A DNA stretch of 64,000 nucleotides from the NCBI GenBank assembly GCA_964036195.1, contig OZ038450.1:21047208-21111207 (forward strand), given 5' to 3'. This DNA comes from Sphaerolaimus hirsutus. Its lineage: Eukaryota; Nematoda; Chromadorea; Monhysterida; Sphaerolaimidae. Made by a program: the position numbers and the translations under genes. This document shows, piece after piece, positions 12,258 through 24,700 of this stretch (positions are counted from its first letter, which is position 1; each line of letters starts with the position of its first letter). The notes below the pieces were generated by a model that was not told where the DNA came from, did not search any database, and saw nothing but the letters and a program-made list of their open reading frames with translations.

Positions 12258-13214
12258 TAGTGATGGAAAAGCGCCAGAAAAAAAGGGCGCCAGGCGCCAA
12301 TGGCGCCATGGCGCCATTCAGAAAGTGGGCGCCAAGCGCCAAGGGCGCCACAGGAAAAGGGCTCCAGGCGCCAAGGGCGCCATGGCGCCATTCAGAGATT
12401 GGGCGCCAAGCGCCAAGGGTGCCACAGGAAAAGGGCGCCATGGCGCCATTCGGAAATTGGGCGCCAAGCGCCAAGGGCGCCACGGAAAGAGGGTGCCAGG
12501 CGCCAAGAGCGCCATGGCGCCATTTGAAAAATAGGGCGCCAGGCGCCAAGGACGCCAGACTAAATAAGTGCATACAATGCCCTGCATGTGTTGAAATTAT
12601 GTCTCCAGCACTGCAGTCCACACACTCACTTCTTTTTTCATGTTCTCCAGAATGTAATCAACAAAAACAAGACTTGCAACAACAAAATTTGAAAAAATCT
12701 CACCCACACGTGACAGTCAATTCAAACACGTGAAAATTGTCATTCGACAAAACAGTGCAAAACACTACACTACTATGTGCTTCCCTCTACCCATGGAGGT
12801 TTCCTTGCAGTGGACAAAAACGGAATTGCAACGATTTGAATTTATTTGTTATGAGTTTGCTAATTTAACAGTCCATCATCCTCAGGTTCTTATCCGAATG
12901 AACCGTTGGATGAAATAATTTCATCCACTCGCATATCTTAGCCCGTATTCCGGCGAATTTAGTTCATCCACGGACACGCTTTTTTCATTTTTTTTCATTT
13001 ACGCTGCACTCACCTCGAAACCCTGCTGGCGCCAATTTGGCGCCTTGTCAGGGCAGGGCGCCACGGAATAAGGGCGCCAAGCGCCAAGGGCGCCATGGCG
13101 CCTTTCAGAAAGTGGGCGCCAAGCGCCAAGGGCGCCACCGAAAAAGGGCGCCATGGCGTGGCGCCCTTTGGCGCCCTCAAATGGCGCCAGCGCCATGGCG
13201 CCATTCCATCACTA
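12258..13214. mobile_element. hAT-like MITE, TAGTGATGGAA family, GGCGCC word repeats
   Basis: Ends TAGTGATGGAAAAGCGCC and GGCGCCATTCCATCACTA are flanked by perfect 8-bp duplications TGTACAAC (12250-12257 and 13215-13222). About 280 bp at the left and 180 bp at the right are iterations of GCGCCAAGGGCGCCATGG, islands of high GC in AT-rich DNA. Apparent proteins across these islands are repeat artefacts. The core has no recognised gene. Confidence 0.93.
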
Positions 13215-13631
13215 TGTACAACCCTAAACCAAAATGTGCATACAAAATGCACTTCAATAAATTCCCAAGTGATCTTTTCCTTGAATAACCCCTCCGCGTG
13301 AGCGAAATGATGATAATAACCCCCACCCCCACCTGAAATACTCTGCCCCCTGTGACGTGACATTAATGTGTGCGTAGAAAAGCTGTGAAAGTTTGAAACA
13401 GAAAATCTGACCGAAAACGTCAAGCTGGGCTTGAGGGTTATGTAGTTGAACAAAATGTTGTATTATTCACAGTGTCCCCAATCGAATAACAACATCAGTG
13501 TCAAAACTGCCTGCCAAAAATATTGAATTACTGTACTTAGAGAATGGATGGTAAATACATTGACACAACCATCACTACCTTGAGAAATGACGCGAGTTTT
13601 GTGCTTTTGGCGCCACAGTCATCAGTGTATG

Positions 13632-14115
13632 CAGAGTTGTTAAAAGTACCGAACTTGTTTCAAAGTATGCGTAAGTGTAAAGTATTTTGTTTTTACTCAA
13701 CCCCCCCCCCCCGAGAACAGAAAGCGTAACGTACACTTTTTATACTTTTACTTGCTAGTAAAAAACAGTAGGCAAAATACTTTTTCCAAGAAAGCGTAAA
13801 TGTGAGTATTTTTTATTAGAAAAGCATAAAAGCAAGTAAAATAAAAATGTAGAAGGGAGCATTATGAATGTTTACCCAGGACATCAAAAATGTGCTTTCC
13901 TTCTTTAATAAGTATTCTTTATAGAAAGCGGTGGTCTCAAATGGCAAAACTACTTTTACTGCAAAAATTACTCTATTGTACCTGAATACTCTCAAAATGT
14001 AAGTGTACAGGCGAGTACAGATACTGTTTTCAAAGTATGCATACCTATGCGTATTTTCCCGGTACTCGAGTATGCGTACTTTTTGAGTAAAAGTAAATAC
14101 TGCGCATCAACAACT
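13632..14115. mobile_element. hAT-like MITE, CAGAGTTG family (diverged)
   Basis: It begins CAGAGTTGTTAAAAGTAC and ends near ATCAACAACT. GTGTATG flanks both sides, a 7-bp match to the expected 8-bp duplication. Subterminal words are GCGTAAGTGTAAAGTA-like. It is close to the copy at 33228-33757. Confidence 0.75.
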
Positions 14116-14243
14116 GTGTATGTAGGCATTTATAAATAATTACAAATGTGACACTGATTCATCTGATGATTCACGAAGCCCGTTCTGAAACTTAAAACTT
14201 AATTTTTCATTGTGACAGCGCATCGTTTTTTTCTTGTCGCCAC

Positions 14244-15106
14244 TAGGGTGTCACATTTCCGTTACCATTTTCCGTTTCCGCCTTTCCGCAGGAAAATTTT
14301 TTACCTTTCCGTTTTCTGTTTTCCGGCAGCCAAAAATTTTTTACCTTTCCGTTTTCCGTTTTCCCCCAAGCTGAAATTTTGTTTACTTTCCGTTTTTTGT
14401 TTTCCTGCAGCTCAGAAAAATTTTTACCTTTCCGTTCCATTTTTCCATCCCATTTTTCCGTTTTCCGGCTGAAAAATTTTTACCTTTCCGTTTCCATTTT
14501 TCCAGGCCATTTTTCCATTTTCTGGCTCGATTTTCAGTTTTCTGGCATTTTTTCATTGTTTTTCCAATCTGTATTTATCTTTTTCCGCTATGGTGTTCTT
14601 AACTACCAGGTTCTTCTGTCATTCATAATTTTTATCTGTATCCAAATCTATAAAAAAACACAAAGTAATTTTGGACACTTACTTTGCAGTCTGCTGAGTA
14701 TACTTTTTACTGTTCAGTTACATCAAAGTTCACTTTTGCCTCCATTTTTCTTGTTGTAGTGTATTTTTGCTACCTTTTGATGATTTTTTGTTGGTTCAGT
14801 TAAGCTTGAACTACAAGTGAAGTTACTGGCATGATCCATAGTTGCAGAATGTACAGCTACCACAATCAAAGCCAAACAGGCAAACCTGCATGCAGGTTTT
14901 CCTTCTGCAAATTTGTCTATTACCATGCAAATTTCACTTTATTTTTTCTGTTTCCATGAAAATTTCGCTTTCCGTTTTCCGTTTTCCGGCATTTCATTTT
15001 TCCGTTTTCCATTTTCCGGCTGACAATTTTTTTTACCTTTCCGTTTTCCGGCAGAAATTTTTTTTTACCTTTCCGTTTTCCGTAAAGATTTTTTTTTGAC
15101 ACCCTA
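14244..15106. mobile_element. hAT-like MITE, TAGGGTGTCA family, CCGTTTTCCGG word repeats
   Basis: Ends TAGGGTGTCA and TGACACCCTA are flanked by perfect 8-bp duplications GTCGCCAC (14236-14243 and 15107-15114). About 320 bp on the left and 150 bp on the right are TTTCCGTTTTCCGGC-type words, both in the same orientation, so this family is only terminally inverted. A sister copy is at 56780-57339. Confidence 0.92.
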
Positions 15107-18100
15107 GTCGCCACGTGATCTAACGCAATATGGATCAACATCGCGTGTTTTACATCGAATCGCGTCTCAATAATTATCAATCTGATGAATTTGGTGTACG
15201 AATCGTTATTTAGGCTTAGTGTAGCCGGAAAAAGCACTTATTGATTTCTATCAATTAAAAACGTATCCCAATGGGTCAGTTTGTGATAAAAATTTCGATC
15301 AAATACACCAAAATTGATTACTATGTTATTCAAATTTACGACCAACTTCATTCTGACAAGCACCCTGTACGGCAGCCTGTTGACTTGAAACTTCAAGTCT
15401 TAAAAACGCAAAATGAACAGACGTTCAGCTAGTGCAGCTGTTTCCATTTTATTGTTTGTGACTTCTATGTGGCCTCACCTCGCGTATATAAAGGATAGTT
15501 TGATGCATTAAAATATTTAGTAAAATGGGCTTTTGCGGCTCTTTGCCATTGTGAAACATTTGTTTCGAAAATTTCAATGCTCCGAATTAGTCAAAAGTGA
15601 AACTGCACTGAGCGGTAATATTTGCTTGTATTATTTTTTTGCTTTTACTTTCGCAGTTTTCTTCTGAATCACGGGTGCCTTTTCGCTGTTTGATAGCGTG
15701 CTTTTGTATGAAGATACAACGAGTTTTTTATCGGTATTCTTGTAATTTCAGAATGAAAACTTCCATGCTGTACCTATTTCTATAAGTTTCATCCAGCAAC
15801 CCCTAAGCTGTCTACTGGCACCCACCCAATTTTTATTGGAAACATTTAAAATGCGCAATTTTATCCGATACTCTTTCTGTGCTGTATAAATATAAATATT
15901 ATATATAATATATCTCGGTAGTGACTCATCCACATAAAAAAACCACTGGCGGAATAAATTTTCCAGGATTTTGCTCAGCGGCAGACATTTTTCACTCCGA
16001 TTTGCTGCAGCCAATTTCTGTGTTCACGTGTTCCCCTCATGTATTCAATGGTCAGTTCCACAATGACTGGGACAAACAATTTTTATAGGTTTGGTAATAC
16101 TTAGATACCGTTCATAATGATGTAAAATAGATTACTCAAAAGGGAAATAAACTGTTACACAGATGTTCAATTCAAATGCAAGCATTGTTGGAGAAATGAA
16201 ATTTACCCAAATGCTTTACAAACTTTGCTGAGTTTTGAGAATTGATGGTGGAAATGTTATTGATTTTGAAAATGACCGAGAAATCGTATAATACAGCAAA
16301 AATGCATGTTCTACATTTGAAAGGATCAGATAACTACTTTCAAATGTCACTTTTCCAACCAGATATAAACCAGATATACAACCAGATATAACCAGGTATT
16401 TACCTTCAAATGTATCTGTTTCAGTTCGCCTACAATTTGTTTGCGCTATTCACACGCAAACGCTTATCTCCCGGTTCTTGCAGGACAAACCAAGTACCTA
16501 AATATTATATGCACATAAATACGAACACATGTGAAATATTTATTTATTCTCTATTGCCATGCTATTTCTATATTTCACGAAATACGATTCCAGTTTAAAA
16601 AGCGGGTGCATGAAAAAGCAGCGATTTTTAAAACCATGTGGTACTGAAATAGTACATGAATCAGTCGGACAGGCCAAAATTTTCTGGTCTACTGGAGAAT
16701 TTTTCAATTTTTTTTGGAATTTTGTATTTTATAATGTATTTATATGGTACAGATTGTTGTTTGGTAGTTTTTCACAGAATTTACGTGTACGAAAATTTTT
16801 GACTGATTCGATTCGCTGCGTCAGATTTGTATTCAATTTTAAGAAATCTCTCATCTGAACATCTGCCCCCAATGGCTCATCTTATACGCATCAGTATCTT
16901 TATCCGTGTGCAGTCATCCCTTGAATTTCCAGAGATAAGACACCACATGCATGCAAATACCGACATTGCATGTGACGTAAAATTAGATTGAACCAAAATT
17001 TCTATACTGCGCTCATGTGCACCTCATTAACTTACTACCTATTTGCTACATGAATTTGTGTTAGTGTCAACATTGAGAATTAAATAGCATAACAAGTGGT
17101 CAAAAAGTTTGAGTTGCTGTTTGTGCTCTATGTAAAAAAAAATTACACAAAATAATGTCTTTACTTTGCAGAGTAGTCAAACTCAAACCACAACTCTTAT
17201 AATAAGATTACAAACTGTGGTCCACCACTTTCTCATGGAATTCCATCCACCCTATTCAATGCAAAATCATATGCACAGTTGGGTGACAAATGAGGGGCAA
17301 GTGAGTGACAGAGAAGTGTACACCCACCCAACCAAATCATTTGGGACTGGGAGGCATGCAATCTATTAGACTGTTTGTATTTACATATTTTTATGTTTAT
17401 TTTTACCTATCAGGCATGATGAATGTAGACATAAAACAAGGCATTTTGCCAATATTGCAGATTTGTTTCAGTATTGTTAACACTGTATATATTTACTCAT
17501 GTAAATACATTGAATACATACATGCATGTTTATGTTGTCTTGTCATCTATCTGACTGCAACTGGTCATTTGCATAGTACATAAATTGCATTCATAGTTCT
17601 CACTAACAGATTTTATCAGCTTTCCTCAAAGCATGCAGCAGTAGCCTAAACTGATTTCAGGATTGTGTTACTCTGTGTGTGGTCACTGTTTGGACTTTAC
17701 TCCCATTTTATCTTTGTTTCTACCGACCTTTTCAGTATGGCCTATTGCACATTGGGTCTAGTGCACTCACCCTTCAAACCACCATATGCATTATGGCAGA
17801 TAATTTACTGTTGTGCTTTTTCTTGGAGGGCAGTTGTTCAACATATGCACTTGTTTTTTGCAGTGTACAGATTCAGTGTGATTGTTGTCCAATACATTGA
17901 GGTAAAGCAGCTTTAGTGACCATGAGTTCATATGAATTATGTAAATAAGGTTATGTGTCATCAAGTGACCATTTTCAACTGAAATCCCCAATTTTTAAAT
18001 TTATATATATACCTAGCTCATTATAATAGATTCTGGTTATCAAAATGAAAAAGTGAATAATGAGGTTACTGCATGTAAAATATGTACTGTTTGTTGAATG

Positions 18101-18111
18101 AACTGCATCTG
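15107..18111. other. Intergenic, no gene recognised
   Basis: AT-rich DNA without convincing exons on either strand. The only local structure is a short tandem array of CCAGATATAA at 16357-16398 (four imperfect units). Open frames are short and lack motifs. Confidence 0.5.
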
Positions 18112-18315
18112 GTGCCGGTTCCGCAAGTGGAAAAGTTAAGAGATAAAACTCAAGAGTTGAGTAAAATGATAAATGATAAGTTAAGAGTTGAGTAAAATCA
18201 TTTGTCGGTTTACTCAACTCTTAACTCTTAACTTTTCTCATAACTTGTCATTTGTCATTTTACTCAACCCTTAAGTTTTAACTCCTCACTTTTCCACTTG
18301 CGGAACTGGCCCCTG
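18112..18315. mobile_element. Foldback MITE, GTGCCAGTTCCGC family
   Basis: Left GTGCCGGTTCCGCAAGTGG and right CCACTTGCGGAACTGGCCC pair. Both edges carry CTG, a 3-bp duplication. The interior is an inverted set of AAGTTAAGAGTTGAGTAAAA words. It is intergenic. Bases 18316-19525 downstream show no gene. Confidence 0.8.
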
Positions 18316-19525
18316 CATGCATATCTGGGCTTACTGGGAAATGACAATATTGGAACATGCAATCATGCGCTACTCCACAGATGCAAGAGTCAACAGTGCA
18401 CCGGCCCAAACTAGATACACTGCTCCCCAGTGAAATGCAGCACGAGAACACTATGCATTTAAATCGTGACTAGGTATGTAGTCTGGGCTTGGTAAAATAA
18501 AGGAATTGTATAGTTTTGGAGGTTACCAAGCAGTAGCACTTGTCCCTTCAATTAAATAAATAGATATCTGTTTACTTGTGTTCATTTCTTTCCGGTATAT
18601 AGAACTATTATTCTTCATCGGTGAGTGTTCTTCTTTCTTATCTTAAAAAATTTCACCCCTCGGGCCTTGATAGTTGTTTGTTGCACATGTTTGGGTGTAT
18701 ATTTCACTGAGATCATTGACTTTTCACTCGTCCGATCTCAAATGGCACTTGGCATTTCACCAAATGAGTGTCAATTCCAAGCAGTCGCCTTGAGGCAACA
18801 GAACAGCTCAGAGTAAGCATTAGCATTAGCTCGTGTGTGCACTACACATACGGGGTATTACCCATACACAACACAACTAATAGTGACTGAGTTCTGGCTG
18901 GAACAGTAGCATTTTACTCAGTCGTATAAATACGTGTGTACATAATACGCACAGCGAAATGGCTAGCTATTGACCGCCGTAAATGTGCGTCAGAATTACC
19001 CCAGTTGTTAGGCAGAGTGAACATTTTTATGTTTACCCCAACACGAAATACCATCTGAAATTGCACAAGTTTTTTTTTCATGACAATTGGGAGTGTGGTT
19101 TTTGCTATTTTTATGCTTGGTAAATATTTTTACTGTTGATGAAAAAGTTGCGAGTGCCTTCTGTTGCCCTCGTTGAAAATGTGATCTCTGTATCTGTGAC
19201 TTAAGATCTTCATTTATGCCGTGCTATTTCCTTCATTTCCTGTTAGTGAAGTATGGCTACCTACATTATTTTCTACAAATTATTTCTGCTGCAGCCACTG
19301 TTTCATTTCTTTGTTTCGTTTTTGTTTACACAATTTGCAAGAAGAACATACATACTACAAAAGAATTCTTAAAAATTCCCACCTCACTTTGCATTCAACA
19401 TTACATTTGAATTGAATGAATGTTCTTTTCTCAGCGGGGCAAGATTTTTTGGGAATTCCATGGTGTTCCGATTGTATTACTGTTGTGTGTGTGAGTTAAA
19501 AATGTCATTCGCTGTTCACTTATGA

Positions 19526-19822
19526 TGTAAAACGCGCCAAGACTCTGGCGCCACCCATCAACAGCGCCATGGCTCTTTTCCAAACTACAGCGTCAATTGC
19601 CAATGGCGCCAGAGCAAAATGGCGCCAAGCACATGAAACGATTTTTGCGTTTTTTGCTTTGGTGCTGACGCCAAGCGTCAGCGCCAGGCATTTTGTTCCT
19701 GGCACTGTGCAAAAATATCACCAAGCGCCATAGCGCTTTTCATGGGCATAACGCCAAGCGCCAATGGCGCCACATTAAGATAGTGCCATGGCGCTTTTCG
19801 CGTTGGCGCCAACGCCATGGCG
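19526..19822. mobile_element. Diverged GGCGCC-word MITE
   Basis: Degenerate GGCGCCA and GCGCCATGG words flank a short core; ends near TGATGTAAAACGCGCC and GGCGCCTTTACTG resemble the TAGTGATG family. No exact target duplication remains, so it is older than the copies at 12258 and 30928. Confidence 0.65.
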
Positions 19823-20014
19823 CCTTTACTGGTGACAGAACCTGTAAAAGATGTGGAACACACCTCACCAGCGAATTTGCAGCGACATTTGAGAAAAAAC
19901 CTACTAACACACTCATTTCTGTGCATAAACTGTCATGGGATTATTTATGTAAAATAATACCTACCACTACACCCACATCATTACACTTGCGGTATTCGCT
20001 GAGACATTTGACTA

Positions 20015-20674
20015 CCGTATTTTATCTAATAATTTGGGCACCAATTATTAATTTCGCCAACTTTTTACGCCGGCCGATTTTTGAGGTGGCCATTTATTGG
20101 GGAGTGGTAGATTTTTCACCGTAAAACTTCTTTTGACTGCGTATCACTTTCGCGTAGTAGTCATTTTTGTATTTGTTTCTTTTTTGGCATGTTTTCAAGG
20201 TTACATGCAGGGTTGGCAAAATCTCAGAAAAAAAATAAAAATAAAATAAAAATAAAATGGAAAATTGAAGAAAAATAAAATAAAATGGAAAATAGAAGAA
20301 TAAAATAAAAATACAATTTTAATAAAAATATAATACAATTTTAGTAAAAAAAATTTTACTAAAACCAATCCTGGTCACAAACTAAAATTAAAAATAAAAA
20401 TAAAATCAAAAATTTAATAATAAAATAAAAATAAAATGGAAAATTGACGAATAAAATAAAAATAAAATACAATTTTAGTAAAAAGAATTTTACTAAAAAC
20501 CAACCCTGGTTACATGGCGCCTACCTATCTTTAAGTCAGTGACCGATTATTGTCGACATGTCGAATAGCCCAAATATTATTTTCGTGGGATTCAATAGGC
20601 GCCAAAAAAAAATACGACAGTTACTATAGAGGGCGATTTGTTTGAGACTTGGCCAATTTGTAGAGAAAATATGG
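20015..20674. mobile_element. TA-flanked foldback, CCGTATTTTATCTAATAATT ends
   Basis: It begins TA-CCGTATTTTATCTAATAATT and ends AATTTGTAGAGAAAATATGG-TA, an imperfect inverted pair. It shares the CCGTATTT tip with the C-rich foldbacks, forming a wider family. It is interrupted by the hAT-like MITE at 20208-20508. Confidence 0.65.
20208..20508. mobile_element. hAT-like MITE, CAGGGTTGG family, AAATAAAAATAAAATGG words
   Basis: Ends CAGGGTTGG and CCAACCCTG are flanked by perfect 8-bp duplications GTTACATG (20200-20207 and 20509-20516). The whole interior is made of AAATAAAATGGAAAATTGA-like words, nearly all A on one strand. Confidence 0.93.
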
Positions 20675-20994
20675 TATTTGGTAAATGTGCGTATGTTCTG
20701 CTCTGTGAAAATAAAATTGATATTACTGTCAATTCAGTTGCACAGTGAAATGTGGTATCGGCTTTCACTCCACTTATCCACCCAAAAAAAAACTCTTCAT
20801 GCATTTATGTCGACGGATTATTTAAATCGATATTGTCCATTTTCTAAGGTATTCGTTTTAAGATTTCCCAATACCTGTTTTTTTCGATTGTAATTTATAA
20901 ATGGGGAATTATATTCTATGAATCGGATAGTAAATAGCTGAGAGTGTTTTTGATCTCGGTCTTTGCATTTTCAGCAAAGACAACAATGTTGATC

Positions 20995-21435
20995 AGGGTG
21001 ATTTACTGCATAACGACAAATAGGAGTTGAAGCGACAAATACAGTGTCGAAAAATTACAAATACTCACGAACGCTTAGAAATATCATTACACAAATTGAA
21101 ATTTGTAAGTACTAACCGATATCAACATTGTGTTCAAAAATTATTTAAAAAACTCCAGTGATTCCTAAGATCAATCTGAATTAGAAATTTCGCTATTTGT
21201 GAGCAACTTTCTCATTAGATATGCCGACAAATAGCGAAATTTTTAGTTCAAATTTATATTTCGATAACCACTGGAGCTTTTTGGATAATTTTTGGACACG
21301 ATGTAGATATCGATTAGTGCTTTCAACATCTCGATTTGGGGATGGATATCTCTAAGCGTTTTCAAGTATTATTAATTTGTCGACAACGAATTTGTCGCTT
21401 CAGCTCCTATTTGTCGTTATGTTGTAAATCACCCT
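20995..21435. mobile_element. Foldback element, ACGACAAATAGGAG family
   Basis: The left arm AGGGTGATTTACTGCATAAC returns inverted at the right end, and complementarity continues through most of about 215-bp arms (ATAACGACAAATAGGAG with CTCCTATTTGTCGTTAT). Related hairpins are at 38205-39020. It ends 325 bp upstream of the drebrin-like gene start. Confidence 0.8.
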
Positions 21436-21760
21436 CTATGCCTCTATTTTAAAAACCGCCATGTTTTTATGTGAATACGCATCTTTTTAGTTTACCAAGA
21501 GATAAGGCGATTTGCGTAAACGCTGCTTAGTAATAACAAAATTTACACACAAGTTATTTGCACTGTACCTGCCAGTTCATGACTCGAGTAAACAACGGCC
21601 GTTTTTCTATCTCAGAATTCTACAATTATATTTCTATATTTACTCAATGTGGTTTCATAAATAATTTGAGCGAAAACTTTTGAAAGTTTTGTTCGCATCG
21701 GCCTTTCCAAAACTTTACTTAAACAAGTGGACTAAATTCATTTCAAATTGCTCAATTAAA

Positions 21761-24700
21761 ATGTCAATAAATCTGTCCAGACACAAGGATGAATTACTGC
21801 ACGCCTACAATGATGTTCTGAATGCGGACACTGCAGCAAAATGGTAAAATATTGAACCATTTTCACATAAATGTACAATATCATTCAAAGTGTGAACAGT
21901 CATGACGTTTGATATTTCACAGGGTCTTTTTCTCTTAACCTGGCTGAAAATCGAATTCCCACAGGGCACTTCTGGGCTACGAAGCCAAGTCGAATGTGTT
22001 GCGCCTGTGCGAGACGGGCATCGAGCTGGACGACCTAGTGGCGCAGTTCAACGCTGGCATGATACAGTACGCTTTGGTTGGCTACACCTGCCTCAGCACA
22101 GGCAGGCCAAAGTTGATGCTGATTCATTGGGTTTGTTGCTATCGATTGTGGTGCTATCGACTTTATTCATTTCATCAAAGTGGAATTATTGTGATCTTTG
22201 CAGCAAGGTGAGGCGGCTGGAGGGCAGAGATTGGCTGCATGTGCTACTCATTTGGCTGAAGTACAAAAATTATTTAGTGTTGGTTGGATTTTTATCGGTT
22301 TTTCTATGTTAATGACCATATATTACGATGAAAATGCCGGAATTTCCAGTGCTTCAAGCTTTGGTAGCTTTTAGAAGATGGCATCTAGATGGGGCCACTC
22401 CTAGACCCTGTAGGATGTCAAATGTCAAGCAGTGTTAAAAGTCATGAAAATGCACTTAAAAATGTCAAATATTCTTTTATTTCTTTTACTGTACGTTTGA
22501 CATTTTTCATGAAAATTTTACGTCTTTTGACACTTTCATCATTTTACATTTTACAGGATCTGTGAGTGGCATGTGGCCCTAGCTTAATGGCTTCTACTTT
22601 ATTAGTGCTGCACTAAAGCTGCCTACGCAACTGATCAGCTGACTAAAAATCGATCATCCACTTAATATTGCACCACTTGCAGGCAGTCACAGTCGTTCAT
22701 CACGGTCGAGCTGAGGAACATGTTGACATGGCGGCGCTCGAAGCCAGCGCCAAGAAAGTGCATGGAAGTTTACAACTGGCCCCAAGTGTGGACATTGCCA
22801 TCAAACCGAATCCACCACCAACACAAGCAGTCAAGCCGCAGCCAGCAACGCCACAGCAGAATGACCAGGTGCCACTCCCAGACCCTGTAAATTTCCTTGT
22901 GAAATGTCAAATGTCATGCAAAGTGTCAAAAGTCATGTAAAATGACGTGGAAAATGGCAAACATGTCATTTTACATGACTTTTGACACTTTGCATGACAT
23001 TTGACAGTTTACAGAGCATTTTACAGGGTCTGGGAGTGCCCCCAGCCTGCCGTGATTGTGAATGGCACCAGTGAACCCAGCCCCAGACAGAAACAGCCCC
23101 CGATGCCCAGCGCCAAACCGAAACCTTTGAAGAAGCCGCCAGCGCCGCCGGCGGCGCACAATGGGCACATTGCGACTAGTCCGAAAGTGAACCTAGCGGA
23201 ACAGGCAAAAAAGCAACTTTTTAATGCTCAGGTCGGTTTTAAATGTTTTGACTGAAATTTGTAAAAATTAATTCATTGTGATTTATTAACTTGCTAAATA
23301 GGTATACGTTTTATGCGTTCATACATTTATGTAAATACAACATTTCCGCAGGGCGCCCAATATGAAAAAGTTATCGCCACAACGGACGATGCACTATGTC
23401 CACAAACCAGGGAGCAATTTTGGGAAGAAATTGAGGTTTGTCACAGATTTCATGTTGTAAAGATGCATCTTCAAGCATTTCTTCATAAAAGTGTAGCTAC
23501 AAAATTTTGTTTAAAATGGATATCTATTTACGCTACAAGACATTTTCAATATCGATTTTCAATCATCGTATTGGCTCTGCGCACACTAGTACACCACCGA
23601 ACCTTGGGAAACCCATAAATTGAAAAACCCATAAACTGTTTTGAACAAGTTTGAGTTTACCAGAATCAAGATTCTGTCGACTACTGTTAACGGTGAACAA
23701 AATAATTAATTCTGATAAACTCAAATGTGTTCAAAACAGATTCATCATACCTTTCACAAATTTCGACGTTTGTACCAGTGTGCGCGGCCACATTGCTCCA
23801 GAAATCGGGGGGGGGGGGGGGCATGCAATTGACCAAACTGGCTAGCTAATAATTCAGTTGACCGCATACTTCATACTTGATATTTTTCATCAATTCTTTT
23901 GAGTTTTCGGCCATCAATTCAAAATGTCAACTAAGAAATACCTCTGCAACGCAGCGCGAAGACCGCGAACGCGTCAAATCGGAACAAAAACGACTAGCCG
24001 AACAAACTCAAGCCTTGGAGAGGGACAAAGCGATCCTCGCCAAGGAAATACACTCATCACTGCAGAAAGCAAAGAGTACATTTGGCGCTGGCAATGTGCC
24101 AGTGCAGAAACAGAATGATGGCTCAAAGCCAGAGACGAATGGTAAATCACCATTGAAAAGTCCCAGTGTGAATGTGAAGGTGATCAATCAAGCTGCGGCT
24201 AAGGAGTTGGAAGGGAGGGATGAGTTTTGGAGTCAGATTGAGGTTGGAAAAAATTTGCTTCAAAAATTTATCATATTATTTAAATGTTGTCAAGTATTTA
24301 GAACTACAGGAATCGAAACTTTCAATTTACCTACTCTGTGTATATGTGTGCCCATCAAGTGAACGCATTTGTTTCATTATTATTTTTTTGTAAAATAGAG
24401 CTGATTAATGACTTCGTTTCGCTTTTGCATGGTTGTATTGCTCACACATGACATACAAATTTGTGTCAACTAAATTATGTTATTTCAACTTTCCTAGCTG
24501 ATAGAGCATAGGTAATTTGATATCGTGACACTTAATTTTCATTATTGCGGTCAAGTGTGATGCTTTTTTGTGTCATTAAGTTGACATTTATTTGCTATGT
24601 CAACTACCGTGTGTGTGGGCCCATCGCGTTTGGATCCAGTAATGAGCTACTTAGGTATCCGTGCAGCCTACTAAACCCACCAACAAAACCCCCTATTTTC

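Noticed and set aside
12196-12733. Long overlapping open frames on both strands rich in Ala, Pro, Arg and Gly
   Set aside because: They are translations of GGCGCC-word repeats in every frame and stop at the MITE edges, so not a gene.
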